NCBI GenBank assembly: GCA_947632105.1
Contig: CANROD010000001.1
Span: 1 to 64,000 of the forward strand
Direction: 5' to 3'
Length of the DNA stretch: 64,000 nucleotides
From: an uncultured Oligella sp.
GTDB lineage: Bacteria > Pseudomonadota > Gammaproteobacteria > Burkholderiales > Burkholderiaceae_B
Position numbers and translations under genes: made by a program. Positions 1 to 8,874 of the stretch are shown piece after piece (positions within the stretch are counted from its first letter, which is position 1; every line of letters starts with the position of its first letter). The notes under the pieces were generated by a model. That model was given only the letters and a program-made list of their open reading frames with translations, ran no database searches and was not told where the DNA came from.

Positions 1-78
1 AAAGCCATTGGCCTCTGTTGTTTATCAGGGTTACCCCTAATGCGTTAGCGACGAAAGATATGAATTATGGGCTTTATC

Positions 79-92
79 TTGATCCCTGTCAA
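79..92. promoter_or_regulatory. FNR-like box 1 upstream of nrdGD
   Basis: TTGATCCCTGTCAA matches 9 of the 10 conserved bases of the FNR/CRP-type anaerobic box TTGAT-N4-ATCAA. It lies about 260 bases before nrdG, so it could serve a long-leader promoter, act with the second box at 239-252, or serve a gene left of the window. The oxygen-sensing assignment is an inference from the motif and from the anaerobic enzyme downstream. Confidence 0.5.
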
Positions 93-238
93 GCACTTTG
101 TGCGATTTAGCTACAAATACTGTTGCACAATGGCGCTTTCAGTCTTCCACAGCTCAACACAACCACACTAAAACCTCTGTATCAACACCTCTCCAGGTCT
201 TTGTGGATTTTCTACCATACCCCTACTTTTAATAGGTT

Positions 239-252
239 TTGACATTTATCAA
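239..252. promoter_or_regulatory. FNR-like box 2 upstream of nrdGD
   Basis: TTGACATTTATCAA matches 9 of 10 conserved FNR-box bases. Its centre at about 245.5 would place a class II start site near 287, just ahead of the NrdR-like boxes. nrdDG is FNR-activated in E. coli, so the placement makes biological sense. Confidence 0.55.
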
Positions 253-306
253 CAACTATCTTCCCCCTCCTTGTCTTTACCATTTATCTTGGCAATAATC
301 CAATAA

Positions 307-353
307 GCACAACATGTAGTATAAAAAACAAATATAAACACAATATATGGAAA
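307..353. promoter_or_regulatory. Paired NrdR-like boxes in front of nrdG
   Basis: Two 16-base elements, GCACAACATGTAGTAT (307-322) and ACACAATATATGGAAA (338-353), resemble the NrdR box (consensus acaCwAtATaTwGtgt). Their centres are 31 bases apart, about three helical turns, which is the usual arrangement for the cooperative repressor NrdR. The second box abuts the nrdG start codon at 355. I infer dATP/ATP-dependent repression of the operon. No nrdR gene lies in the window. The rest of 1-306 shows nothing recognisable apart from the two FNR-like boxes. Confidence 0.6.
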
Positions 354-354
354 T

Positions 355-831
355 ATGAGAGATTTAAGATATCGCCACGAGGAAGTTGTCTGGCTTGAAG
401 TTCCAGGCGAGGTGTCGCTTGCTTATCACGTGACTGGCTGCCCTTTACGCTGTAAAGGCTGCCACAGCGTAGATACTTGGAAGATAGGTTCAGGTCATAT
501 ATTAACGACCGAACACTTTTCTAATCGTCTTCAACGCTACAAACACCTAATTACTTGTGTGCTCTTCATGGGTGGCGAATGGCTGCCCGACAAACTATTG
601 ACCTATTTACAGCTAGCACAGGATGCCAGATTAAAAACCTGTTTATATACAGGCTTTGAAAAAGAGCAATTACCTGCTGAACTATTACCATACTTGGACT
701 ATTTAAAAGTTGGTCCTTGGAGCCCTGAACATGGTGGTTTGGACAATCCAAATACCAACCAGCAATTTATAGACCAACGCAGCGGTACCCTACTTAACCA
801 TCTTTTTCACCCCACTAAACGCAAGGAATAA
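355..831 (+). CDS. nrdG: Anaerobic ribonucleotide reductase activating protein (NrdG, nrdG3-like)
   Basis: Radical-SAM activase that reduces S-adenosylmethionine with a [4Fe-4S] cluster and installs the glycyl radical in NrdD. The cluster motif is visible as C29-x3-C33-x2-C36 (GCPLRCKGCH), embedded in a VPGEVSLAYHVTGCP stretch typical of the shorter nrdG3-like branch rather than the E. coli NrdG branch. At 158 residues it is a normal length. The ATG at 355 has only a weak Shine-Dalgarno (GGA at 349-351) because the second NrdR-like box occupies that spot. nrdD follows after four bases, so the two are one transcription unit, with the activase first. Confidence 0.9.
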   Translation: MRDLRYRHEEVVWLEVPGEVSLAYHVTGCPLRCKGCHSVDTWKIGSGHILTTEHFSNRLQRYKHLITCVLFMGGEWLPDKLLTYLQLAQDARLKTCLYTGFEKEQLPAELLPYLDYLKVGPWSPEHGGLDNPNTNQQFIDQRSGTLLNHLFHPTKRKE

Positions 832-835
832 AGAA

Positions 836-2617
836 ATGATACGCCTAACCCCTACTCAAATCAGCAGTAAACTCGGCTTTATGCGGAACTATATTGCAGC
901 ACAAAATGCAGCAGATGGTTCAACCATGGATGCCAACGCTAATGTTACGCAAAAAAATATTGCTACGATGGAAAGCGAGTTAATGAAAGATTTTTTCGTA
1001 CAAATCAATCGCGCTCAAGTTGCTGAAAAAATAACTGAGCTTTTTGATCAGGAATTGGCAGATGAATATATTCGCCAAATTGAGAACCATGAAATCTATG
1101 CACACGATGAGACTAGCTTAAAGCCTTATTGTGTATCAGTCACGCTTTACCCTTTTTTACATGATGGCTTAACTAAACTGGGTGGTGAATCCAAAGCCCC
1201 TAAACATTTGGATTCGTTTTGCGGTTCCTTTGTCAACTTAGTCTTTGCTATTAGTGCGCAATTTGCCGGTGCTGTGGCTACAGTAGAGTTTTTAAACTAC
1301 TTTGATTACTTTGCGCGTAAAGATTACGGTGATAATTACTTGGAAACTCATCCTCAAGCGATCGCCAATCACTTGCAACATGTCGTTTATAGTATTAACC
1401 AACCAGCAGCGGCTCGAGGCTATCAAAGCGTCTTTTGGAATATCTCCGTTTATGATCAACATTACTTCGATGCGATGTTTGGTAATTTCGTTTTTCCGGA
1501 CTTTAGTAAACCTTCTTGGGAAAGTGTCGCGCGTCTGCAGGACTTTTTCCTAACGTGGTTTAACAAAGAGCGTACCAAAGCGATTCTTACCTTCCCTGTT
1601 GTGACCGCAGCTATGCTTACGAAAGATGGTAAATGTCAGGATACGAAATTTGCCGATCAATTAGCGAAAGAACTATCTGAAGGCAACTCCTTCTTTATTT
1701 ACCTATCCGACAACCCGGATTCATTAGCTTCTTGCTGCCGTTTACGCAATGAAATCGATGACCACACTTTCTCCTACACCTTAGGTGCTGGTGGTGTAGC
1801 AACTGGTTCAATTAACGTCATTACTATTAATATGAATAGGTTAGAACAAGATGGTCGCAACCTCGCTACTGAGGTTGATAAAATTCACCGTTATCAATAC
1901 GCCTATCGCCAGTTGATGGAGGATTATCTTAAGGCTGGCATGCTATCAGTCTATGATGCAGGCTTTATTACCATGGATAAACAATTTTTAACTATTGGGA
2001 TTAATGGCATGGTTGAAGCAGCAGAATCACAAGGTATTGAGGCGAGCTATAACTCTGAGTATATAGAGTTTGTACAAAGCCGCTTAAAAACCATCTTTGA
2101 CGCTAATAAAATTGCCTCTGCTAAATATGGCGTACGCTTTAATACCGAGTTTGTTCCTGCTGAAAACCTAGGTGTTAAAAACGCCAAATGGGATGCTGAT
2201 GATGGTTATAGGGTTACTCGTGATTGCTACAACTCATACTTTTATCCCGTTGAGGACGAACATGTGAATGCGCTAGACAAACTACTATTGCATGGTAGTG
2301 AATTAGTTGATTGGCTTGATGGCGGCTCAGCTCTCCATCTCAATATGGATGAAGCCTTAACCCAACAAGGCTATCGCTCACTATTTGATATTGCTGCACG
2401 CACTGGTTGTAACTACTTTTGCATCAACGTCAAAATCACCATTTGCAATGAGTGCGAGCAGATTGATAAGCAAACCAGACAGGCTTGCAGTAGTTGTGGC
2501 TCAAAAGATATTGACTATGCAACTCGCGTGATTGGTTATTTAAAACGCGTTTCTGCTTATAGCGAAGGTCGTCGCCTTGAGCACGCTCTTCGTCACTATC
2601 ATCGTGATGCAGCATAA
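836..2617 (+). CDS. nrdD: Anaerobic ribonucleoside-triphosphate reductase (class III, short form)
   Basis: Oxygen-sensitive glycyl-radical enzyme that makes deoxyribonucleotides under anoxia. At 593 residues it lacks the N-terminal ATP-cone of E. coli NrdD (about 710), as in the Bdellovibrio-type subfamily usually paired with a nrdG3 activase. The C-terminus holds a zinc site (C537, C540, C551, C554) and the radical loop RVIGYL with G567. Cys99 (YCVSVTL) and Cys129 (SFCGSF) are candidate active-site cysteines. The ribosome site AAGGA at 823-827 lies inside the end of nrdG. Loss of the ATP-cone implies no allosteric activity switch, which would make NrdR control at the promoter more important; that link is inference. 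Confidence 0.92.
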   Translation: MIRLTPTQISSKLGFMRNYIAAQNAADGSTMDANANVTQKNIATMESELMKDFFVQINRAQVAEKITELFDQELADEYIRQIENHEIYAHDETSLKPYCVSVTLYPFLHDGLTKLGGESKAPKHLDSFCGSFVNLVFAISAQFAGAVATVEFLNYFDYFARKDYGDNYLETHPQAIANHLQHVVYSINQPAAARGYQSVFWNISVYDQHYFDAMFGNFVFPDFSKPSWESVARLQDFFLTWFNKERTKAILTFPVVTAAMLTKDGKCQDTKFADQLAKELSEGNSFFIYLSDNPDSLASCCRLRNEIDDHTFSYTLGAGGVATGSINVITINMNRLEQDGRNLATEVDKIHRYQYAYRQLMEDYLKAGMLSVYDAGFITMDKQFLTIGINGMVEAAESQGIEASYNSEYIEFVQSRLKTIFDANKIASAKYGVRFNTEFVPAENLGVKNAKWDADDGYRVTRDCYNSYFYPVEDEHVNALDKLLLHGSELVDWLDGGSALHLNMDEALTQQGYRSLFDIAARTGCNYFCINVKITICNECEQIDKQTRQACSSCGSKDIDYATRVIGYLKRVSAYSEGRRLEHALRHYHRDAA

Positions 2618-2635
2618 AGCTTATTAACTACTATA

Positions 2636-2669
2636 TAGAGGCGCTCCTTTAATTAGGTTGCGCCCTCTA
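2636..2669. terminator. Imperfect inverted repeat between convergent nrdD and dam
   Basis: TAGAGGCGC (2636-2644) pairs with GCGCCCTCTA (2660-2669) with one bulged base around a 15-base loop. It lies between two convergent genes and overlaps the methylase stop codon. There is no strong T-run, so terminator function is only suggested. Confidence 0.35.
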
Positions 2670-3557
2670 ATGTCCGATCACCAAAATTTCCGATACTTGC
2701 GCCCTGCCATCAGCCCTAGCTGAAATCGTACGAGGTGCACTTATTCTCTGCAACGTATAGTCTTTATATAGCTCATCAAAAAAATCATCTTCAATTTGAG
2801 TGTTTTTGGGATCGGAGTTACTTAAAATAAATTTGGCTTTTTGTGCATGAATTTGACTACAAAATTGCGCTAATCTTATTTGCTCATCATCATTAAAGCT
2901 ATCTTTAGCATAGGAGGTAAAAGTAGCTGTATTAGATAGCGGTCTATAGGGACTATCAAAATAGAATAAGGTCTTATCATCTGCAAAACGTAATGTCTCG
3001 GCAAAATCACCTAATAAAATCTCCGTATTTTGCAAAAGCTCACTGACTTTTTTCAGATTCTGCCTATCAACTAATTTAATCGTTTTCTTTTTACCAAAAG
3101 GCACATTAAATAGCCCACTGCTATTTACTCTATATAAACCATTGAAGCCCAGTTTATTTAAAGCCACAAATAACGCTGCTTGTTCTGCACTTAAATCATG
3201 CTGCAAAATCCGCCGATTAAACTCCTCTCGTAGCATGTAGTAAAACTGTTCACGCGCCTCATCACTGCCTAACGTACTAAACTCCGCTTCTATCACAGTG
3301 ATCTGCCTTAATAATGCCTCGCTCTGATCTCTCAGCTGCACATACACATTAATTAAGTCAGCATTAACGTCTGAGATCACCTTTTTTTTAAATTGAAATT
3401 GATTACAGACGGCAAAAAACATGCCGCCCCCACCAACAAAAGGTTCAACATAACGGTCACAAGAATTCCAATCAATAAAAACGTGGGATTCCTGAATAAT
3501 AGTTGTGGACAGTCGGTACTTACCACCTGCCCATTTAATTACCGGTTTGGCAATCAT
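2667..3557 (-). CDS. dam: Orphan DNA adenine methylase (Dam/DpnM, D12 class)
   Basis: N6-adenine DNA methyltransferase of the MethyltransfD12 family, 296 residues. Motifs in order: KWAGGK at 8-13, the AdoMet-binding FVGGGGMF at 40-47, the conserved NKLGFNGLYRVNSSG stretch around 134-148, and the catalytic motif FYFDSPYRPLSN with DSPY at 201-204. The family norm is DPPY; DSPY is a known variant. GATC is the likely target by family, but this is not proven. No restriction endonuclease gene is adjacent, so it looks like a solitary methylase. Downstream it converges with nrdD, and upstream it is 40 bases from the hydrolase gene on the same strand. Confidence 0.85.
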   Translation of the reverse strand: MIAKPVIKWAGGKYRLSTTIIQESHVFIDWNSCDRYVEPFVGGGGMFFAVCNQFQFKKKVISDVNADLINVYVQLRDQSEALLRQITVIEAEFSTLGSDEAREQFYYMLREEFNRRILQHDLSAEQAALFVALNKLGFNGLYRVNSSGLFNVPFGKKKTIKLVDRQNLKKVSELLQNTEILLGDFAETLRFADDKTLFYFDSPYRPLSNTATFTSYAKDSFNDDEQIRLAQFCSQIHAQKAKFILSNSDPKNTQIEDDFFDELYKDYTLQRISAPRTISARADGRAQVSEILVIGH

Positions 3558-3597
3558 TTTTTACTTTAATTATACAAACTAAAGAAACTATCATAGC

Positions 3598-4488
3598 TTA
3601 TCGTAATTTTGATTGTAAAAACTTCAAGCCATCTAAGACAGACTTATAAGCAACGGTACCATGAGATTCATCTGGGTAAATGGTAAATTCCACCCCCACA
3701 TCCTCAGCCTTTAAGTGCTGATATAGATTTTCTGCATGACCCGTCATATCACGACTATTTCGCCTAGCATCATGACGCGCTGCCACTACTTCCAATTCTC
3801 CAACTGTAATACGTACACGTTTATTCTTAACTTGCTGCCAGTCACCAACAAAATCAAGAATACGCTTGTCATGCCACCAAATAGACGGGCTTGATAAAAT
3901 AAAATAAGTAAACTGAGAGTCTTTTTGTAGCAACTCATAAAGCCCATAGAGCGCACCAAATGAATGCCCATAAATAGCTAACTGCGATAAATCCAACGCA
4001 TATTGAGTCGCTAAATAATCAATCAGCTCCTGATTTAGAAACTGATAAAAACGATCCGCTTGGCCATATTTACTTCGCTCTTCATCGGTCGCATCCTCTC
4101 TTAAAGGCGGAGTATAGTCCAAAGAGCGCTGCTTAATATCGAGCAAATTATCTGCCGAATAACCTATACCTACTATTAATAAAGACTTCACAGTGTCTTT
4201 AGCCGGACTATTTGAAAGCGCATTAGCAAAGCTTGCCACACTGGGGAAATAAGCATCGCCATCCAAAACAAATAAGACGGGATAACCAGTTTCAGGCTCA
4301 GGGCCAAAAATCGCCGTTTGTATTCTATACTGTCTCTCGGTTGCCTGTGATTTAACCATACTTTCTTTTGCAAAGCGTAATTCGACGGTCTCAGACTCGC
4401 TTTTTACCTCTAATGGCAGCAATGTTGTTTGAGTTGCTGCTGATAAAGGAGCAAAAGCAATTAAAATTAAAAAAACAAAATTTCTCAT
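3598..4488 (-). CDS. Secreted alpha/beta hydrolase, siderophore-esterase-like (IroE/Fes family)
   Basis: Exported serine hydrolase of the PF00756 esterase family, which includes IroE, BesA and other trilactone-siderophore esterases. Features are an N-terminal signal peptide (MRNFVFLILIAFAPLSAA), the LDGD strand near residue 75, a nucleophile elbow GHSFG (Ser176) and a C-terminal DESHGT with the likely catalytic His276. A TTG 18 bases upstream is in frame, but it would put extra charged residues before the signal peptide, so I prefer the ATG at 4488. A weak AT-rich Fur-like match lies upstream (4519-4537, 13 of 19). Iron-siderophore hydrolysis is plausible; other ester substrates cannot be excluded. 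Confidence 0.7.
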   Translation of the reverse strand: MRNFVFLILIAFAPLSAATQTTLLPLEVKSESETVELRFAKESMVKSQATERQYRIQTAIFGPEPETGYPVLFVLDGDAYFPSVASFANALSNSPAKDTVKSLLIVGIGYSADNLLDIKQRSLDYTPPLREDATDEERSKYGQADRFYQFLNQELIDYLATQYALDLSQLAIYGHSFGALYGLYELLQKDSQFTYFILSSPSIWWHDKRILDFVGDWQQVKNKRVRITVGELEVVAARHDARRNSRDMTGHAENLYQHLKAEDVGVEFTIYPDESHGTVAYKSVLDGLKFLQSKLR

Positions 4489-4966
4489 CGTTCTGAATAA
4501 CCTCAATTACGATAACCTAAAAATGATAACTGATATCTTTCTTAACTGTTCACCCCCTACTTAGGGGCTTAAAGATATTGAAATAACCAACGTGTCCATC
4601 GCATTTATGATTAGCTAAGTTACCATCGCGTCAATGGTAGCATAGCCTGATCCACAACACTCCTGAGATGACCCAATAGAACTCATTAACACTTGATTAT
4701 TCCACACTCAAGTTACTCGATCAGTTATAAGCTAATTTTGCCGACGATTTCATCCAAGCCGTTAAGCCATATTTAAGCTCAACGCCCATAGAGACTCAAC
4801 GCTCTAACTCTCAAAATATTCTTTGTAATTAACAAGTTGGGATTAGAGAAAAAAGCAAGTTCAACAACTAAACACAATTTTTCAATTCATTAAATTGAAA
4901 CAAATGATTGCTAACATTTCGACACTATCAACATTTTCCTGACTACTACCTGAATAAGGATTCGAC
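4489..4966. other. Divergent intergenic region, hydrolase / phnD
   Basis: This 478-base AT-rich region must hold promoters for both the hydrolase (leftward) and the phn operon (rightward). I see a weak Fur-like match (AATGATAAC...GATATC, 4519-4537). I found no clear Pho box, no convincing hairpin terminator and no plausible small gene. Confidence 0.4.
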
Positions 4967-5917
4967 ATGTTTAAATTAAAAAACATTGCTTTAGCTGCTT
5001 TACTAGCTGCCTTACCTCTTAGCAGCCATGCTTTAGATGCTCGCTTTACAGACGCTAACGATGATTTACTTGCTGACGCTCCTACAGATCCTAAAGACTG
5101 GATTGACCCATCCACATTAGTTTTCTCTTACACACCAGTTGAAGACCCTGCTGTTTACGCTGAGGTTTGGAAAGAATTCGTTGACCACCTAGCTAAAGAA
5201 ACAGGCAAAAAAGTTCAGTTCTTCCCAGTACAAAGTAACGCTGCGCAACTAGAAGCAATGCGCGCTGGTCGTTTACACGTTGCTGGCTTTAACACAGGCT
5301 CTAATCCATTAGCGGTTAACTGTGCAGGTTTCGTACCATTTGCCATGATGGCTTCTAACGATGACCTTTACGGTTACGAAATGGAAATTCTTACTCACCC
5401 AGGTAGTGGCATTGAAAAAGTAGAAGACATCAAAGGCAAAAAACTTGCTTTTACTTCTGAAACATCTAACTCTGGCTACAAAGCACCTTCTGCTTTATTA
5501 AAGCAAGAATTCAGCATGGAAGCTGGCACAGACTTTGAACCGGTCTTCAGTGGCAAGCATGACAACTCTATCTTAGGCGTTGCTAACAAAGACTATCCTG
5601 CTGCTGCCATTGCTAACTCAGTGCTTTCTCGTATGCTTGAACGTGACGTAGTCAAAGAAGAACAATTAGTTTCTATCTATAAATCACAGTCTTTCCCAAC
5701 CACTGGTTATGGCCATGTTTACAACTTAACGCCTGAATTAGCTGAAAAAATTAAGGAAGCATTTTTTAACTTCAACTGGGAAGGAACTGGTTTAGCGAAG
5801 GAGTTCAATCCAGTACAACCCCCTCAAGAGAAATTCATGCCTATCTCCTACAAAGATCACTGGAAAGTTATCCGTGACATTGATGAGGCAATGGATGTGA
5901 GTTACGAGTGTAACTAA
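4967..5917 (+). CDS. phnD: Phosphonate/phosphite-type ABC transporter substrate-binding protein
   Basis: Periplasmic binding protein of the PhnD family (PF12974), 316 residues with a clean signal peptide ending at SHA-LDA. Family hallmarks are the FSYTPVEDPAVYAEVW start, QLEAMRAGRLHVAGFNTGS in the ligand cleft and SETSNSGYKAPSALL in the second lobe. It is the first gene of phnD-phnC-phnE-phnE on one strand with gaps of 20 and 16 bases and one overlap. The ligand could be a phosphonate, phosphite or hypophosphite; sequence reading does not separate these, and no phosphonate-degrading gene is in the window. Confidence 0.88.
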   Translation: MFKLKNIALAALLAALPLSSHALDARFTDANDDLLADAPTDPKDWIDPSTLVFSYTPVEDPAVYAEVWKEFVDHLAKETGKKVQFFPVQSNAAQLEAMRAGRLHVAGFNTGSNPLAVNCAGFVPFAMMASNDDLYGYEMEILTHPGSGIEKVEDIKGKKLAFTSETSNSGYKAPSALLKQEFSMEAGTDFEPVFSGKHDNSILGVANKDYPAAAIANSVLSRMLERDVVKEEQLVSIYKSQSFPTTGYGHVYNLTPELAEKIKEAFFNFNWEGTGLAKEFNPVQPPQEKFMPISYKDHWKVIRDIDEAMDVSYECN

Positions 5918-5937
5918 TCAATTGAAGGTATTTTTTA

Positions 5938-6792
5938 ATGATTAAAATTGTTGATCTAGAAAAGCGCTATGCTAATAATTTCGTAGCGCTTCATGGGGTC
6001 AACCTTGATGTCCAATCAGGTGAGGTAATCGGTCTGATTGGACCATCAGGCGCTGGTAAATCAACCTTAATCCGTTGTGTGAACCGCTTAGTTGAACCCA
6101 CTAAAGGCTCTATTTCTCTCCAAGGTATCGATCTGTGCAAGCTTTCAAAAAGCAGCTTAAGACTGGAACGTCGACGTATCAGCATGATCTTCCAAGAATA
6201 CGCCTTGGTTGAGCGTTTAACCGTAATGGAAAACGTGCTCTCAGGCCGCTTAGGTCATATGGGTTTCTGGAATAGTTGGTTTCGCCGTTTTAATGCCGAA
6301 GATATTGCGCTAGCCTATGAACTACTAGACCGCGTCGGCCTAAAAGGCAAAGAAAACAATCGTGCTGATGAACTATCAGGAGGTCAACGCCAACGTGTTG
6401 GCATTGCCCGCGCCCTGATTCAAAAACCTGATCTCATGCTGATTGATGAGCCAACGGCCAGCCTGGACCCCAAAACATCACGCCAAGTTATGCGCTTAAT
6501 TATTGAACTTTGCCGTGAAAACAATCTGGCTGCTATTGTGAATATTCATGACGTTGTATTAGCCACCGAATTCCTCCCTAGAATTGTCGGACTGCGTACC
6601 GGTGAAGTAGTCTTTGATGGTCCGGCCAATCTAGTAGATACCGATATTCTCAATCGAATTTACGGTGATGAAGACTGGACAACGATCAGTAAAAAACTCG
6701 CCGTTCAAAATAACACAGCCGGTGACGACGAAGTGCTAGACACTGACGACTACCTACCTCAGAAGTTAAAAACAGCGACTGGCGTTGCTTAA
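5938..6792 (+). CDS. phnC: Phosphonate-type ABC transporter ATP-binding protein
   Basis: Cytoplasmic ATPase that powers the PhnE permeases, 284 residues. Walker A GPSGAGKS is at 35-42, the signature LSGGQ at 146-150, Walker B LMLIDE at 166-171, and the family-typical [22 protein letters not shown] follows the Q-loop. The ribosome site GAAGG lies about ten bases before the ATG. A C-terminal tail of about 30 acidic and polar residues extends past the usual end of the fold. Confidence 0.9.
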   Translation: MIKIVDLEKRYANNFVALHGVNLDVQSGEVIGLIGPSGAGKSTLIRCVNRLVEPTKGSISLQGIDLCKLSKSSLRLERRRISMIFQEYALVERLTVMENVLSGRLGHMGFWNSWFRRFNAEDIALAYELLDRVGLKGKENNRADELSGGQRQRVGIARALIQKPDLMLIDEPTASLDPKTSRQVMRLIIELCRENNLAAIVNIHDVVLATEFLPRIVGLRTGEVVFDGPANLVDTDILNRIYGDEDWTTISKKLAVQNNTAGDDEVLDTDDYLPQKLKTATGVA

Positions 6793-6808
6793 TCAAGGGT
6801 AGTGGATC

Positions 6809-7636
6809 ATGATGGAAAACTCTGCTACTTTTTTGAAGCCTACGGCTTATCCTACGCAATGGAAAAAGCCACCGTTTATTAACAACCGAGTAATACGTTA
6901 CGCATTAATTGTAGGCACTATCGTTTACTTAGTGCTAGCAATAAGCTCTCTAGAAATTAACTGGTTGCGTCTTAGCCAAGGATGGGAAAGAGCCTGGGTC
7001 TTTGTTAAGGGCTTTTTGACACCGGACTTTACCACCCGTGGCACTGACATTTTGCAAGGCATGATTGAAAGTTTAACCATGGCCTTAACCTCAACAGCTG
7101 CCGGTATTATTATCTCTATCCCGATTGCTGTCGGGGCTGCAAAAAACCTCAGTCCAAACTGGATATATTATATTTGTCGCGCCATTATTGCCCTATCAAG
7201 AACACTTAATGAAATCATTGTGGCCATTTTTATGGTGACCCTATTTGGTTTTGGTGCCTTTGCCGGTTTCCTAACCCTAACCTTTGCCACTATTGGTTTC
7301 TTGGCTAAGCTACTAGCAGAAGATATTGAAGAAACTCAAGCCTACCAGCTCGAAGCCTTAAAATCTACCGGTGCCGGATTCTTTCAAACACTGGACTTTG
7401 CTGTATTAAGCCAATGCTTGCCACGCTTGGTTGGTTTATCACTTTACCGTTTAGACATTAACTTCCGTGAATCAGCTGTTATCGGCATTATTGGGGCAGG
7501 CGGCATTGGTGGCACCTTAAGTACGGCGATGGATCGTTATGAATATAGCTCGGCAGGCGCTGTGTTAATTTTAATTATCGCGATTGTGATGATTGCTGAA
7601 TACGCATCTAGTTGGGTTCGTCGGAAAATGCTATGA
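6809..7636 (+). CDS. phnE: Phosphonate-type ABC transporter permease 1
   Basis: Inner-membrane permease of the PhnE family with several hydrophobic segments. The coupling EAA-like loop reads YQLEALKSTGAGFFQTLDFAVLSQCLPRLVG, followed by the hallmark RLDINFRESAVIGIIGAGGIGGTL. At 275 residues it is a normal length. Two consecutive ATG codons (6809, 6812) follow AAGGG at 6795-6799. Its last bases overlap the next permease gene (ATGA). Confidence 0.88.
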   Translation: MMENSATFLKPTAYPTQWKKPPFINNRVIRYALIVGTIVYLVLAISSLEINWLRLSQGWERAWVFVKGFLTPDFTTRGTDILQGMIESLTMALTSTAAGIIISIPIAVGAAKNLSPNWIYYICRAIIALSRTLNEIIVAIFMVTLFGFGAFAGFLTLTFATIGFLAKLLAEDIEETQAYQLEALKSTGAGFFQTLDFAVLSQCLPRLVGLSLYRLDINFRESAVIGIIGAGGIGGTLSTAMDRYEYSSAGAVLILIIAIVMIAEYASSWVRRKML

Positions 7637-8457
7637 GTAATGTAATTAATTTAAATTCACCAACTATGGCTAAATGGAGTAAACGTACTCCCGTACACAA
7701 CGCCACCGTTTTTATCATCTGGTTAATCAGTATTGCCTTTGTGGTGTGGTGTTTCCAAGTCATGACCAAGGAGACTATCTGGGAATTCATTTATGACGCT
7801 CCTCGCCAAGCTCAAGACATTGGTAATCGCATGTTCCCACCTAACTGGGCATCAATGAATGAACTTTGGTGGCCACTTTGGGAAACACTCAATATCGCGA
7901 CGTTAGGTACCTTATTAGGCACTGCAATGGCTATTCCCGTGGCTTTTCTAGCTGCTCGTAACACTACCCCAAGCGCTACTTTCCTGCGTCCAATCGCATT
8001 ATTTATTATTGTTTCTTCACGCTCTATTAACTCTTTAATTTGGGCATTACTGCTGGTATCTATTTTAGGTCCAGGTGTCTTAGCTGGTATTATCGCAATT
8101 GCTCTCAGATCAATTGGTTTTATCGGTAAACTGCTCTATGAGTCAATTGAAGAAATTAGCCCTACAGCGGTTGAAGCAATTACCGCGACAGGTGCTAGTC
8201 GCCCGCAAGTGATTGCTTGGGGTGTATTTCCCCAAATTGCACCAACGTTAGCCGGTATTACCGTATTTCGATGGGATATTAATATTCGCGAATCAACTGT
8301 ACTAGGTCTGGTCGGTGCTGGCGGTATGGGCTTAAAGCTCAATGCTGCATTAAACACTCTAGCTTGGCCTAAGGTCACAATGATTTTAATTGTGATTTTC
8401 GTAACAGTAATTATTAGTGAATGGATCACTATGAAGGTGAGACAAAAGCTACTCTAA
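7633..8457 (+). CDS. phnE: Phosphonate-type ABC transporter permease 2
   Basis: Second PhnE-type permease, 274 residues, presumably forming a heterodimer with the upstream one. The conserved loop reads AVEAITATGASRPQVIAWGVFPQIAPTLAG, followed by WDINIRESTVLGLVGAGGMG. The start used is the ATG at 7633, which overlaps the upstream stop codon as ATGA. A TTG 21 bases further up is in frame but lies inside phnE1. Tandem phnE genes are common in importers of this family. The operon appears to end here: the next gene starts 120 bases on and has an unrelated role. Confidence 0.88.
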   Translation: MSNVINLNSPTMAKWSKRTPVHNATVFIIWLISIAFVVWCFQVMTKETIWEFIYDAPRQAQDIGNRMFPPNWASMNELWWPLWETLNIATLGTLLGTAMAIPVAFLAARNTTPSATFLRPIALFIIVSSRSINSLIWALLLVSILGPGVLAGIIAIALRSIGFIGKLLYESIEEISPTAVEAITATGASRPQVIAWGVFPQIAPTLAGITVFRWDINIRESTVLGLVGAGGMGLKLNAALNTLAWPKVTMILIVIFVTVIISEWITMKVRQKLL

Positions 8458-8577
8458 TATAGCACCCCATAAATAGACTAAACTGTCTGTATTAACCCAC
8501 ATTCATCATATTTACTAACACTTATTAAAAAAAGCTGTTATTATGACGTTGGATATTTTTAAAAATTAGGATTTACA

Positions 8578-8787
8578 TTGAAAAAAGAAATTGGTGTCGT
8601 AAAGTGGTTCAATAGCGAAAAAGGCTTTGGTTTTATCATGCCTGAAAATGGAGGCAAAGACCTCTTTGTTCACCACTCAGAAATTATTGCTGACGGATTC
8701 AAAACGCTAGAAGAAAATCAGCGCGTTTCCTTTGTTGAAGGAATGGGTCAAAAAGGCCCTTGTGCTACTCAAGTTGAAGCTATCTAA
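8578..8787 (+). CDS. Cold-shock domain RNA/DNA chaperone (CspA family)
   Basis: Single-domain cold-shock protein of 69 residues. RNP1 is visible as KGFGFI and RNP2 as LFVHHS, in the order typical of CspA/CspD. The start appears to be TTG at 8578: it is preceded at six bases by AGGA (8568-8571), and the protein begins exactly where the family does ([15 protein letters not shown]). It is monocistronic, with its own terminator downstream. Whether it is cold-induced or constitutive cannot be read here. Confidence 0.9.
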   Translation: MKKEIGVVKWFNSEKGFGFIMPENGGKDLFVHHSEIIADGFKTLEENQRVSFVEGMGQKGPCATQVEAI

Positions 8788-8835
8788 TTATAGATTTAAT
8801 AGTTTCTCTGCTTAAATAAGCAGAAGCGGTATAGA

Positions 8836-8874
8836 AATAAGCCAAGCCTAAATAAAGGTTTGGCTTATTTTTTT
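8836..8874 (+). terminator. Intrinsic terminator of the cold-shock gene
   Basis: AATAAGCCAAGCCT (8836-8849) pairs with AGGTTTGGCTTATT (8856-8869), a 14-base stem with one G-T pair, followed by a run of T to 8874. Confidence 0.9.
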
